In this document: positions 24,375-36,880 of the stretch, one piece after another | How positions within the stretch are numbered: the first letter of the stretch is position 1 | How the letters are laid out: each line of letters opens with the position of its first letter | Assembly (NCBI RefSeq): GCF_030272615.1 | Contig: NC_081406.1 | Coordinates: forward strand, 265,637,192-265,701,191 | Reading direction: 5' to 3' | Length of the DNA: 64,000 nucleotides | Source of the DNA: Cryptomeria japonica | Taxonomy: Eukaryota > Streptophyta > Pinopsida > Cupressales > Cupressaceae | The notes under the pieces: generated by a model | The model's input: the letters and a program-made list of their open reading frames with translations, nothing else | Database searches by the model: none | Told to the model about the DNA's origin: nothing | Translations under genes and position numbers: made by a program

Positions 24375-24390
24375 CCTCGTCCGACCCCTC

Positions 24391-25240
24391 CTGATAGCCG
24401 AAACATAGTCCGATATGTCCCATCGTGTATTGGCATAGTTCAATGTATGTCCCTCCAATGCCCCGATGATCTCAATATACCAGTCCGCATTGTGACCAAG
24501 TCACCCGCGTTATCGGCATAAATCACTCCGAAGAATTCCTAGCAACTCTCCATCCACCTTAATAGTCCTATCGAGACTTGGCATAGCAAAAAATTGCTTC
24601 TTTCGATGTCCTGATGAGTCCTAATGCATGTTTACTTTATCGGTATAATTTACACCGATATCCCCGCAGGTGCTTTTATCTTCATCGGGGGTCAGAATAG
24701 CCATTTTCTATTCCTCCCAAAGTCCCGATATGTCTCCGATGCACTTTTATGCTTTATGCTTCGAAGTTTGATTAATCGGTTTAGGTAATACCGATGGTTC
24801 TACCTTCCGATTCTCCATGTCATCGAGAATCAATCTAACTATTTTTGCACTATCTCGATATGGTCTTTTTCTCCGATGGGCCTGCCTTTGGTTCCCTTCA
24901 GTCATCAGGTATCGGGATAGACTTTTCTCATTACTTCTGATCTGTCGATGCTATGACTCCATGATCCGCATTGCCTTATCCTTACAAGTTACAACGATAG
25001 GTTCATAAGTGCCTCTTCCCAATGAATCCGCCCTCTGATTTATCAGTACATGTTATGCTGATATTCTATATTTTGCTTGCCAGTGCTGTTTCATGGAGAG
25101 TACTTATGCCGATAATTAAAATTTTACATTTTTGAACAAATGAACCATCCACCTTCAACCGAGAGAGGTTGTGCCTACCGATAGAGATCACAGATTTTCT
25201 TCACACTGTTTCATCGGTCAGATTTAAACCGATGAGTATG
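24391..25240 (+). repeat. CCGAT-rich block, right arm beside gene B
   Basis: Forward-orientation block starting 'gatagccgaaacatagtccgatatgtccc' like 5240, with the hairpin at about 24775-24795 and a longer outer part ending in 'tttcatcggtcagatttaaaccgatgag' near 25230. It mirrors 18225-18880. Confidence 0.7.
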
Positions 25241-25636
25241 AAGAAAGGTCAAGTGAATTGGAGGCATATTTCAAATGGCCTCAGCTATTGTAGCTCCAAA
25301 TCAGACCTGTCGAACACTCAACATATCACTCAACATTCCCTTCAATATGCCGAAGTGATGCTTTTTCATGAAGATACTACAAGATATCACCACTAAATGC
25401 TCTTATGATGAAACTAAAAGTGTCCACATATAGCACAAAACTATTTTGTAAATAAATGTGCTAAAAGGATGGGCAGGATGAAGGTCTAACAGTAAAGTAG
25501 ATTTGGTCATTTGTGCGAAGCGACCAATATCATGGCAAACATATTTGACATCAACCAATATCTCAAAACAGTATCACACTGAAGATATAATCATTGTGGT
25601 TGTTTACTGTTTATGATATCTCTTTCTTTCTCTGAT

Positions 25637-28488
25637 ATGTGCAGGACGAGAATGGGAAAACACCGAAAATGGAAGGACATTATGGTATTGGAAGTTCAAG
25701 ATGGTGGTGAAGGTTTGCGTCATTTCTGTTCAAGGCATATTCAGTGGACGCCAATTTGTGTCGAAAATGATTCAACGACAAACCTGTGTGTAGCCACTAG
25801 ATAGATTGGATGCATTCATGAGAGGGGAATCGTTGTGCAAAGGTGTTGAAACCCAATTCCTCTGAAAGTGGCACAGTGAGCACGATAGTGCTTTGCACAA
25901 CACGCACACAACAAAGATGTACAACAGGTTCGTAGACACATTCTTTCATATTCTTTGTCTACGTTTAATGACATAACGACTGTTGTTGATAATAGGAGAG
26001 TTGTTTTTTGAAGGTATTGGTGTTCATATGGACCACAAGACAACAGGAAGAAGTTGTCGAATAAGAAGCACGCGCGGACATATCAGAAAAAAAGAGATTG
26101 TACATGCCACTTCATTGTTAAGGTGTTATATGGTAGGCCAGATGTGGCCATCTTGATATTCAAGCAACCGTTGCATGTAGACAACAATGGTGAAGCTTGT
26201 CATGGCGTTGATGATACCAGCAATGAGTTGCGCTCTCAATTTGCACCAAACCTTTCCGATGAATGCAAAGCATATATAGAGAGGTTGTTGCTGATGGATG
26301 TGACAATTGATGCTATTGTGGACTGACATCTTGATGATCTCATTTTTCATGACATGTTGAAGAAGAGAGATTCATTCATGATGTGCAAGGATGTTATCAA
26401 CACAGTGACGAGGGTCCATTCTATTCGGTCACAAAAGCATGTGCACGATGCCACTAGCATCTTAGAATGGAAAAAACAGGATGAGGCAAATTTCCTTTTT
26501 TTCCAGCAGCCACAAGGTGCCGACAGACCTTTCGTTATGGGAATACAAACGGCTTGGATGCTTGACATGATGGTACGATTCTCGCATGACTCAATCATCT
26601 CAATGGATTCGACATTCGCAACAAACAAATACGAGGTATGTCTCTTCGAACTTAACCTATTTTCTTGTAGCCCATTTGATCCCTGGATGATCATGATCTT
26701 CCTGTTTGTTGTTTAAAACAGTATCAATTATATTCGTGTCTCGTCTTCGACGAGCAGCAATCGGGGGTGCCTGTTGCATGGGCTGTGACATCAAGGAACA
26801 AGATCGAGGATATCCAAGTGTAGTTGATGGAGTTGTGGAGACGAGGAAAGCAAAAGAGGCCTGATTGGAGGATCAATGCATTTATCAATGATGATGCGAG
26901 TGTAGAGAGTCAAGCCATACAGTAAGTGCAAGAGTGATATTTTGGCTACATGAAATCAAACAGTATGGTGCACTACTTTACGTTTTATTTTAAATGACCA
27001 CGCTCCCGCCTCAGCCCAATTAAACATTTTGTTCATAACAGGACTGTTTTTGAATGTCGTGTCATACTTTTTATTTGGCACGTGCGTCGAGCATGGTTGA
27101 AGAACGTATACAAGTATGCAAAGAAGGAAAGAGAAATGGACATTTTTCACTGTCTAGGGGCGATAATGATGGCAATGCATGAAAGTGAAGAGAGCACGGT
27201 GGAGGAGCTGTACACTTTCTTTGCCGAATTTAGTGATCAGCTACATTTTCTAGAGTACTTCTACAGCACATGGTGTCAAGGAGAAGGCCATATCAGTGAG
27301 TTTGACATTACATTCAAGTGGTGGCTTTATGACTTGTTACCCGTTTTGGTTGTCGTTTGGTAGTTGACATCCTACTCCTATTTTTAATTTCTTTATTTTA
27401 ATTTTTTTTTTTTGGCCAGCTATGTGGGCGAAAAACTTCAGGAATTTCGCTCATGCTAACCAGGCACAAATAATGCCATCAAATCATACCATGGTAAATT
27501 GAAGTCACTACACCTAAGAGATGATAAAAAGATGTGCTCGAGGAGGATGGACAATCTGTATTTTATACTTGTGTATAAAGTGGAACCATTCTACCAGCAT
27601 AAGCGAGAATTGCAGCATTTTGGATTTATCAAAAACTATAGGTTGACACATTTGCAAACTAGTATGGAGAGTGAAAAGGCAATTCTTGATGTCGATTGTG
27701 TTCTAGACGACACTACTCCTGGATGGTACTGGGTGAAAATTCAGTCCTCGTGCAACTGGTATGTGGTTAGGAAATTTGGGGATCACTTCTACATCTATGA
27801 ATGTCCATGGAGTTTGCGAGGAAACATGTGCAAGCATGCATTGAAGATTGTTGCAATGATGAACAATTCATTCCACGATTCACGTGTTCTGGGTAAGTGG
27901 ATGTTCGTGAATGTTGATTTTTGCTAACTTAAAAGATGTGTACTTCACCCTAAGATCTTGTTTCATACAGATCCTATTCCTATGTCGACTCCAACATCTG
28001 CTAATACTAATGAAAACCCAACACCTGAACCTGTCATCGACACCATTTATAATGCACATACAAATTTAGAGGATGTGGACACCGTAATGTGGAACAAAGC
28101 AAACAGAAAGTTAAACATATTGTTGCAAACAATGTCGGCTTCAGGCGATAAACTAATGGCATTTGTAGGCTATCTTGATAAGTTCATGGCTAATCTTCAA
28201 AATGTTGGTGCCATGTCATTTGATTTTAGACCGTCTACCGATCCAGCCAATACAACCACTGAACGTATGCGGCCTTGGTTCAATGCAAGTCGGCTCCATC
28301 ATCGCAATCAACGACAACATAGGCATGGTAGTAGGAGTGAGATCTATCATGATGTTCAGCAGCCTCTCACCTTTGAGTTTCCCTTTGAGACTTCTAGGAG
28401 GAGAAGGGGAAAGAGGCAATTGGACCAAGAATGGGAACTACATGTCCTTGCCACTACATTGGTTGTCTCTGATACGGTACTCTAGTGT
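25637..28488 (+). pseudogene. MULE transposase with SWIM zinc finger, broken
   Basis: The N-terminal part has a FAR1/MULE-like Cys-rich segment (WCSYGPQDNRKKLSNKK, CTCHFIVKV). The core carries SMDSTFATNKY around the first catalytic Asp (near 26610) and FINDDASVESQAIQ near 26890, then WHVRRAWLKN and WAKNFRNFAHANQ. A SWIM-type end follows (YECPWSLRGNMCKHA, near 27800), then a Pro/Thr-rich tail to 28488. Introns with GT-AG borders preserve the frame at 26636-26721 and 26922-27041; another acceptor lies at 27419, and a GTAAGT...CATACAG intron is likely at about 27890-27968. Breaks include an N-terminal stop at 25802, TGA near 26009 and 26324, TAG at 26821, and a shift near 27465. The protein would cut and insert the element at its terminal repeats. 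The family call is firm; activity of this copy is excluded by the breaks. Confidence 0.85.
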
Positions 28489-28919
28489 CACCTGTAAGTG
28501 GTTTCTAAACATGTGAATGTTGCACACGTTTATTTAGTCATTGTGTCTTGTAGCCGATGAAAGTGATACACACTTATCTGTGACAGTGTTCGGCACCCCC
28601 TCAACACCTGGCCATACGACTCCTCATCGGTGATTGGCTTTTGATGGTTTTTTACGTGGACAGGGATCACACAATGATCCTTGCTGATACTAATTTTGGT
28701 ATTATTTGTTCAGATCAAGCTTTTTGTTTGTAACTATGTCATATATGTGCTTGATGTCCCTTGATGTTTAGCCATTCTTCATTCAACCTATTGCGTAATA
28801 TGCAACAACTTTGTTTATTGTAGTTGTGTTGTAATGTTTACTATAACTGTCCCTAACCATCTTTTATAATGTATCTTTGTATGCAGGTCCATTGTTTTTT
28901 CGCCCTGTTTTATCACTAA

Positions 28920-29523
28920 ATGGCGTTCACATACACGTCGGGCGACAGGCGCAGGTTTTATGCAACTTAATTTTCAGTATTACGCTTTTAGTCTTCAATT
29001 TATTGAATGCTCTAGTTAAATAATTAATACTCTTATGGTGTGATTATGTTTTGCATTTTTTGAGTGCTTGATACTCTTATGTCTTACATTTCTTGAATGC
29101 TATAGTTATATTACTAACACTCTTATCGTATGTATCTACAGACTGCTAGAGAGATTGGCAGAGAACGACGAGGAGTCTGCCTTATTTCAGCGCCTCCTGG
29201 ATATCATTGTTTCGGATATTATCCGAACAATAACTCCCAGACGAGCTGCTGAGTGGACCATTCGAATGGGAAGATATTATACCGACGAAAATATGTACAC
29301 GGTCCACATAGAAGACATGATCTCCTTCGCCAGATTGTCGACTCCGTTGATGGTTGTTTTGTATAGGCGACTATGGCCAGTGTATTTTGCCCTTGCATTC
29401 TGGCCAGTCACCCTCCCTTGGATTCACATAATCTGTGCTGACAGACCCCATTGGAGACGTGGACGGTCCCTGGTGCCTTACTCTGATGATAGTATCGAGG
29501 ATGTCACGGTATTCTTTCCATGA
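28920..29523 (+). CDS. Small two-exon gene downstream of the transposase
   Basis: ATG at 28920 opens a 35-base exon ending in CGCAG before GTTTTATG. An acceptor (ATCTACAG) at 29141 joins a second exon to a TGA at 29521, giving about 139 residues with no internal stop. A further donor (ACG/GTATTC at about 29510) may join a later exon, so the C-terminus is uncertain. The product starts MAFTYTSGDRR, has leucine-rich amphipathic helices (LLERLAENDEE, FQRLLDIIVSDIIRTI) and a hydrophobic stretch (PLMVVLYRRLWPVYFALAF) that could be membrane-inserted or a folded core. I do not recognise it. Its place just after the transposase, on the same strand and unbroken, suggests a second gene of the element. 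Confidence 0.45.
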
Positions 29524-29874
29524 AACCTGCTTATTATGGACTACACCCCCATTTTCATGGGTTATGGTAGTCCACGGCCAGCAGGGAGGTTTGTGAGGAT
29601 ACAAAGTAGATTCCCATCACAGAGGAGGTCCTCTAATTAAAATTGTATAACTGGTCCTATATGACTATGCTATTATTTATAAAACAGTTAATTTCTATGG
29701 TTACATAGCCGATCTTTGAACGTCATTTGTCTCGAATGTTTACAATTTATATGTTTGTCTCGGTTATGTTTACAATTTATATGTTTGTCTCTATGCACTC
29801 TGTCTACAAAGCAATACACTTTATATGTTAATTTAAATCTAATAAAAATAATCCTTTCTCTAAACAGCATGCGT
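29524..29874. other. Spacer with a short tandem duplication
   Basis: Around 29725-29790 'tgtttacaatttatatgtttgtctc' occurs twice in direct repeat, about 32 bp apart. The rest is AT-rich and non-coding. Confidence 0.5.
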
Positions 29875-30470
29875 CTATTCTAGCTCCAAAAAAGTTAGTC
29901 GCACATTTTACACCGTCGATTTTGCAATAACGGTCGCGAACGCAAGATTACTAACCTCGCACTAACACGTGAAACTAACTGGTGCGATTGACTAACCTAT
30001 CACAAAAAAGCAAAACTAATGGCTGCGATTGACTAACCTATCACACAAACGTGATATTAATGGCTGCAGTTGACTAACCTACCAAAAAATGCAAAACTAA
30101 AGGCTGCAGTTGACTAACGGTTGCGATTCGACTAGTGGTTGGCGGAATTTTCCTTTTGCCACGCGAAACGGCGAGCTAGACTAACACACCATCAAAACTA
30201 ACTGCTGCGATTGACTAACCTGTAACAAACATGCGAAACTAACTGTTGCGATTGACTAACCTATCACAAACACGCTAAATTTACTACTGCGATTGACTAA
30301 CCTGTCAGAAACACACGAAATTTACTGTTGCGATTGACTAACCTGTAACAAACACGCGAAACTTACAGCTGCGAATGACTAACCGTGCACAAACACTCGA
30401 CATTTACGGTTTTGATTGACTAACCTTTAGCTAACACGTGAAACTAACAGTTGCGAGTCCAGTATTGGCT
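29875..30470 (+). repeat. Subterminal array of ~41 bp repeats
   Basis: A forward end CTATTCTAGCTCCAAAA at 29875 is followed by about ten imperfect tandem copies of a unit of roughly 40-42 bp reading 'gcgattgactaacctgtcacaaacacgcgaaact'. The word GACTAAC appears once per unit. This is the internal phrase of the family TIR amplified in tandem. Subterminal repeats of this kind are typical transposase or accessory-protein binding platforms. Confidence 0.75.
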
Positions 30471-31200
30471 GGCTTGAAAACAATAGTATGGATTGACAAA
30501 CACGCGTGTTAGTCGCGCGTTCTACATCGTCGATATTGCAATTAACAGCTGCGATTGAGTTACTTTTCGCTAACGGCTGAAGCTATTCTGCCTCCAAAAC
30601 AGACCTTTCATAGAACATGTTAGCGACAGGTTAGTCAATCACAGCCGTTTATTGCAAAATTGATGGTGTAAAACGCATGACTAACATGCGATAGGTTAGT
30701 CAATCACAGCCGTTAACTGCAAAAATGAGTTGTAAAATGTGTGACTAACACACATGTTTTTGGAGGCAGAATAGACACGTCCCTTCTACAATGGGCTATC
30801 TATCCTAAACCCAAGATACACACCCACACTGGTTGACATAATCTTTTGGACACAAGTTGGAAAGACTGACCGTAGAATCACTAGCAAACTAAACTTAGAT
30901 GTGGCTAAACTGAATGAAGACCACCGCATGACTAACACGCGACAAGTTAGTCAATCACAGCCGTTAACTGCAAAAATGAGTTGTAAAATGCGTGACTAAC
31001 ACGCGTGTTTTTGGAGGCAGAATAGACGCGTCCCTTCTACAATGGGCTATCTATCCTAAACCCAAGATACACACCCACACTGGTTGACATAAGATTTTGG
31101 ACACAAGTTGGAAAGACTGACCGTAGAATCACTAGCAAACTAAACTTAGATGTGGCTAAACTGAATGAAGATCAAATAGAGTTTCTGTTGAGGGAGCATT
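30471..31200 (+). repeat. TIR units and a 251 bp tandem duplication
   Basis: A palindrome with one mismatch (GACAAACACGCGTGTTAGTC) lies near 30496. A full unit runs from CTATTCTGCCTCCAAAAC at 30583 to GGAGGCAGAATAG at 30774. From about 30700 to 31190 the sequence is duplicated in tandem with an offset of 251 bp ('cccttctacaatgggctatc' at 30781 and 31032), so the inverted end occurs twice (30774 and 31025). Confidence 0.7.
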
Positions 31201-31214
31201 GTACATATAAGAGG

Positions 31215-31430
31215 CTATATGAAAAAAAGTGATAAAGACAAGCAAAGACTGCAAGCAAGATTAACAGTTATAGACCTTTCATGTTGTAAAGCTTTAATAG
31301 TTAATACTCATTGATCTATATTTAAAGTGATGAAGACAAGCAAAGACTGCAAGCAAGATTAATAGTTATAGACCTTTCGTGTTGTAAAGCTTTAATAGTT
31401 AATACTCATTGATTTATATTTAATATTTAC
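31215..31430 (+). repeat. 98 bp tandem duplication
   Basis: 'gacaagcaaagactgcaagc' and the following sequence through 'aatactcattgat' occur at 31236 and again 98 bp later, nearly identical, implying a recent duplication. Confidence 0.75.
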
Positions 31431-32024
31431 GAAGAATAATAGTCATTGAGCAGTCTATCTTGTGTACTTGTGATTCAGTTTATCCATCATTTATAAATAA
31501 GCATTTTTTCACTCTATAAAAAAAAACTGCCATCATACAATTAGTGGTTCTTTTAAATCCGCTATAAAAAAGCTTTTAACCTAAAGTTACGTTTCAGGTA
31601 TAGATTCACCTCCCTTGGTTTGTGAACACTGATTGGGAAGTCATATTAACTTATTAAGAGAAGTCCATTCATCATAGAAGCCACATAGAACCATTAGAAA
31701 GCATGAAAAAGTGTACAACAAACCAATCATTAACCATTGATGTTTAAGTGAAGTCAATCACATTTTTTTTTTTTTTTTTTTTTTGACAAGGTGCTAAGGC
31801 CACTTAATATATTTTTACAACTGGTTCAAGGGACTGGTTCAAGTAGGGCTCCCGAAGAAAAGAACCAGAAAGAAAAACTTCGGTCAATCAAGTTTATTGA
31901 AAATAACCATTCATGAAGCATACAAAGTGTCTTCCTAAATGAAAGAATATGTCTGATGACAAAAAGTCTGCACCACTGCTGACGTTTTATTGAAGAGGAA
32001 AACTTTCGTAACAGTGCAAGCCTA
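31431..32024. other. Non-coding spacer with poly-T tract
   Basis: No gene is seen. A run of about twenty T lies at 31764-31784. The segment after it ('gacaaggtgctaaggccacttaatat') may be the end of a short inserted repeat. The region is the 3' flank of the minus-strand coiled-coil gene. Confidence 0.4.
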
Positions 32025-32698
32025 TTATAGAGGTAGAGGTTGAGTATTTAAATGACTTTTGTTTCCCCCAATGGTCAGAGTAAGGGGAGGCACATCATTC
32101 CCATCATCTTCATTGGTTACAAAGGCAAACACCTCCGCGTACCTTTGTTTCCAGTACTGAGCACGTTGCGCACAAAAATCTAGCATCCCCTGCATCTAGT
32201 CACTTATGATTTTGTTGTTTTTAGCACACGCCTCATGAACTACCTCCTGTCTCTCATTCGCCATCTGCAAACCACACACTTCCAACTCAAGGTCCGTATT
32301 CTTATCGTCCAAGTCCATGACCTTGTTATTGAGTTCCATGCATTTCTTATTGAGTTCAGTGCATTTCTTATTGAGTTCGGTGCATCTCCTTTTCACTTCA
32401 GTGAGTCTCCATTCAAGATCAGAAACAATCCCCTTTAGCCTTTCATTTTCAGCATGGGCAATTTCGACCTTCTGCATTAGCAGTTCTACTTGCATGGCGT
32501 CAAACTTCATTGTGTCCATCCCATCGTTCCAGTCTGCAAAGGGCGGTGGTGGTTGTCTTACAGACTTCCCTAAACCATCGTCGGAGGTGAGAACATCGAT
32601 CGTCCCATTCGCCTTTGAATTCGTAGCAGGCATTTCATTCTGCGGAACAGATGTTTCCACACCCTTTCTTTTTCCTGTCCATGGTCTTCCCATTGCCA
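32025..32698 (-). pseudogene. Coiled-coil protein of the MULE region
   Basis: ATG at 32698 (a second Met, two codons on, is at 32692) follows an acceptor-like TTTGCAG. The frame runs 167 codons to a TAG at 32196, and beyond that stop the same frame stays open for 56 more codons to a TAA at 32025, so one CAG-to-TAG change probably truncated a protein of about 224 residues. The N-terminus is basic (GRPWTGKRKG). The middle is a coiled coil with the heptad-sized element CTELNKK repeated three to four times (about residues 108-135). The extended C-terminus includes FCAQRAQYWKQRYAEVFAF. It is an oligomerisation-type protein with no enzyme motif. It is encoded head-to-tail after the multi-exon gene upstream on the same strand. 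Confidence 0.5.
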
Positions 32699-33656
32699 TC
32701 CCTGCAAACAATGCCAAAAAGAAGTATCTGTAGACAGGTGGGCAAGAGAACATAAAAAATGCAAGAAACAAAAGTTTATGCCAACAAGAAAGGAACTGCT
32801 ATCTGTTGCATTTTTTTGAATGAATACCATTATGCACAATACAAAAAGTTAACATGTTCGGTAAAGTTGACATGTTCACTAAACTAGGCACTTGGGTGCC
32901 AAGTTACCTACCAATTGGGAATCCATGTTTTGGGAAGATAACTCCATCAGTCAACACTTCTCGTCTTGCATCCAACTTATTACACATATGCCATGAAACT
33001 ATAACAGAAATCTGGTGTATTTTAATAGTTTTTTTTTTTTTTTGGTTATTTTTTTGTTGTTAATTCATTTCAGATTCAGTGTTAAAAAACAAACAATAAC
33101 AATGGTATATTCAACTATCATAAACTACAGTGGAAAGAGCACATGGTTCACAATTTCAATCAAACATTTCACTTCATATGTATACATAAAAGAGTTGTAG
33201 AGACCCAATTGGTACACAATAACAAAACTTATGCATATGCAACATATAAGAGACCTTGAACAAAACTTGAACAGTAAACGACTATCATCGACTTTATTGT
33301 ACCATCCACTATCATTATTAAAAATTTTGCGTACCAAAGAAAGGTTTGTGAAGTTATTAAAGGGTAGTTGATGGTGCAGGATCACCATGAAAGAGTCCAA
33401 GAAATCAAGCCTTTACAGTTATTTTGCTTAAAATAACAGGAAAGGTGCTTAAAATAGCAGGAAAGGTTGAACAATAATGTATAATTCATCTAAGACAAAC
33501 AATAATTCAGAGGGTTTAAACTATGCTAAGGTAAAAGCCATGTCAATATAACATCTCCAAATCCCATCTAAATAAAGTCTATGAAGACTGAAATTCCACC
33601 ATAGTATCTCGCTCTAAATATTTGGAAAGAGGAACAACTACTATGATCAAAGAATA
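32699..33656. other. Non-coding spacer between two minus-strand genes
   Basis: No convincing gene is seen. Poly-T stretches at 33029-33043 flank AT-rich sequence. A small duplicated phrase 'aaaataacaggaaaggt' / 'aaaatagcaggaaaggt' lies at about 33430-33467. The ORFs on either strand here are low-complexity. Confidence 0.45.
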
Positions 33657-34649
33657 TTATCGCCTCCGCTGTCTAGATTGCACAATGGAGTTGATGGCAC
33701 CATAAAAAGCTTTATGCTTATTCTCATTCTTATGAAACTCGGGAGGGGTGATGCCAAGTGATCGCAGCCTATGACTTACCCATCTGATCACAGAGCCGTG
33801 TTTAGCATCCTCTTTTTGTGGCTGGACAGTTTCGCCAACTTTATCCTGCCACATACAAACAACATCATACGAGTGCTGCCTATTTCATTCCATTGAAATA
33901 AGGTAAAGGATGGAATGAGAAGATGGAAGAAGGGATCTTGTCATCTTCAAAACTTACCAAGAGTGGGGAATAGACCAGGTCTTCAATGGGCCACACCGCC
34001 CATGAGTTTAGGGAATCCGACAAGACATCGACGAAAGGACCTGGGAAAGGCAGCTAGGCATTTGCATCAAAGACTTTGACGATGTGAACTTTAGCACAAT
34101 GTCATGGGAGTGGAATAGTATGACACATTACACCCTTCCCCAGGCCATCAACAACACCTTCCCCAACCACTGCCCCATCCAGAAGTAGGTGGACTTCAAC
34201 TCCAACAGCAACAGCATGAGCATCTTCATTGGCGCACTCTTCTTTGTCTTCCACGGTTGCCTGCATCAGTAATGAGTGGACACAGTCTCTTAAATAAAAT
34301 TATTTGTACATCTCGATCAAACATAGTCAAATGAATTCATGCCAATGTAGTACAATAGTATCGGAGTAGTTGTCTCTCCCGGCTCGTTGCCCCCATCGCG
34401 GTCATGGTCTGCATTTGTACATCCATCATCATTTCTCCTAGACTCTTTCTCAATGCTTGTTTCTATTGAATTATGTTGCAAAACGTGACACATTGTATAG
34501 GAGTGTAAATACACATTAAACCCATACGCCTACGAACAGTACTAGACCAAGACCGATGAATTTTACATGACTAAGGCAAAAACAGGAACATAGATAATGG
34601 ACACAAACCACAACATCATAAAAAATGCTCCACTATAACACTGCCCCTC

Positions 34650-35355
34650 ACCGCCTATTATCCAAAAGAAGAGCACAATACCTGTTCATCTATGCTCTTA
34701 TTCTCCAATGTCTGTCCCAATTGAGTGGACTCCTCTACAATCTTCTCACCACTGCATGCACTCAAATTTCCATTCACCGTCTCCTTCAGTTTCTCCCTCG
34801 AAATAGACTTATGAAGTTTCTCGTCCAATACCGCGACCAATTGCATAAAAAAAGAGTTACCGTATAGTATAACACACCATGTCATGATATAGCACTACAT
34901 GTCATGCACAATGGCACCGCATTACTTGTTCATCTTTGCAGCTATCCTCCAACCTCTACCCCAGTTGAGGAGAGTGCTCTGCAATCGTCTCGCCACTGCA
35001 TGCACTCGGTTTTTCAATCGTCGTCTCCTTCACCTTCTTCCTCCTAACAGACGTTCAAGATTTTGGACTTGGTTTTTTGGGAACACTACAAGTACACACG
35101 ATGTCATCAAGCAACTGCATTGACTATTCTTTGCTCGTATCGTCCATCATCTGGCCCAAGTCATGAGACTGCTCCACAATATTCTCAGCACTGCATGCAC
35201 CCAATTTTTCATTCGACATCTCCTTCAACTTCTTTGATGAAACAGACTTATACACAATAGACGTCCGAGGTTTTTGACTTAATTTTTTTCGCACACTATA
35301 TTGTGTCATCCAATACCACGGGACAGTCCATGATCCCTCCACAGACCCCATCAGC
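34650..35355 (-). repeat. Exon module present three times in tandem
   Basis: Three successive minus-strand segments (about 35355-35124, 35123-34899 and 34885-34658) encode variants of the same module: a KK(L/V)KE start, then ACS.E.I.E, then LGQ or a degenerate form, with similar intronic tails in between ('atgtcatgcacaatg...' / 'tgtcatgatatagc'). Each is about 225-235 bp. The first frame is open to TAG at 35124; the second has stops; the third is open and ends at a plausible donor (ACAG/GTATTG). Confidence 0.6.
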
Positions 35356-36880
35356 CTACAATGACATGGATGAAATAGTCAACATACTACACAGTGCAGT
35401 GCAAAGCATACCATGCAATGAAAACACACATATGGACAAGCCAACAGACAGTCACCTTCGATGACAAACATGTCGCGTCATCTGAAGTCAGACTTGTTTT
35501 TTCTGCGGCATTCTTCTTTTCTTGCTTCCTCGACGAATCACATGCAGGCTCATTGGCTAGCACGTTTGTTTCAGGATGTGAAGTCTGCCTTCTTTTTTCT
35601 GCAGCATTCTTCTTTTTTTGCTTCCCCAACAAAACAGGCGCACCCTCTTTTGTTTGATGACTTGAAGCCCGCCTTGATTTTTTCGCAACATTCCTCTTTT
35701 TTTGCTTCCCCAACGAAACAGATGCAGCCTCATTCACTGCCACATTTGTTTTGCGATTAGCCTTCGATGATAGAACCTCCTCACCATGGCCTGCACTGTC
35801 ACTTAAAATCTAGGCACCAGGATAGGATACCTCAATAAGTCATTGTTCACATGTTTAAAGGAATTTAGTAAACTGCAAAAAAATACGATCACTAAAAAAT
35901 TACCTCTGTTGCAATATTCTTTCTTTGCAGTAACTCTAAAACCTTCTTCCTTCTCGCCTCCCTAACCGAATTGTTGTCGTACACTCGCGTTGCTTCCTTT
36001 ATCTCTTCCTTCCCTTCGGTAGGAAGCTCATCACGTGTTTTCTTGCCATATTTCATACAGACCCGATCAGTGACACATTTTTTTTGCATATTGCATCGTA
36101 CGCCCATTTGGTATTCAATATTAGACTCCCTCTTCTTCAAATCCAACGGTGATTTCTTCCTATGATCCGCACTACGCTTTCCACTTCCACATTGTTGATG
36201 ATTGCATCGTGCAATCCCCAAAAATGGTAGTTGATGTTCTCTGGCTCTATGCATATTAAGCCTCCCCAGATCCCAAAACTGATGACCTCCATTTTTGGAA
36301 CAATAACGGAAGAGACAAAAGTAGTGCAACCTGCCATTAATATGTTCTCTTTTGTGATCGTCCTGTTGCTGCACACAGCCAATAGAGACAAAGAGTCACA
36401 TTCAATTTTGCACTAATCAAGCATTATAAAGATAATCCAACATATAATGACTAATAGTGGACCTCCTTGTTACTCACCCTTCCTTGTTCCTGTTCACGAC
36501 CGCTGACAGAATCACGTTGTCGTTCAACCTCCTGCTCTATGCTCACCTCGTGCTTGCTACAAACATCCCATTTTTCACTCTCACCACCTTGAGCATCAGT
36601 ATAATCTGCCTCATCTACACTTCCACTGGCCTCATCTTCCTCACTAGCACAGCCACTATCATAATGATGTTCAATAAAATAGCACACATCATCGATCCAT
36701 TTTATGCCTATGTATATATCTACATTTCCACTTATAAATCCCAACTTCCACCAACCATGCCATGCAATGATGGAAAAAATATATAATGCAATGAGAAATA
36801 ATTACCAGTGTGGTTGTGCAGTCATTGAGATGCCGACTTGACAATGGGTTCAAAATTGGAGACCCGACTGGTGACTCATT

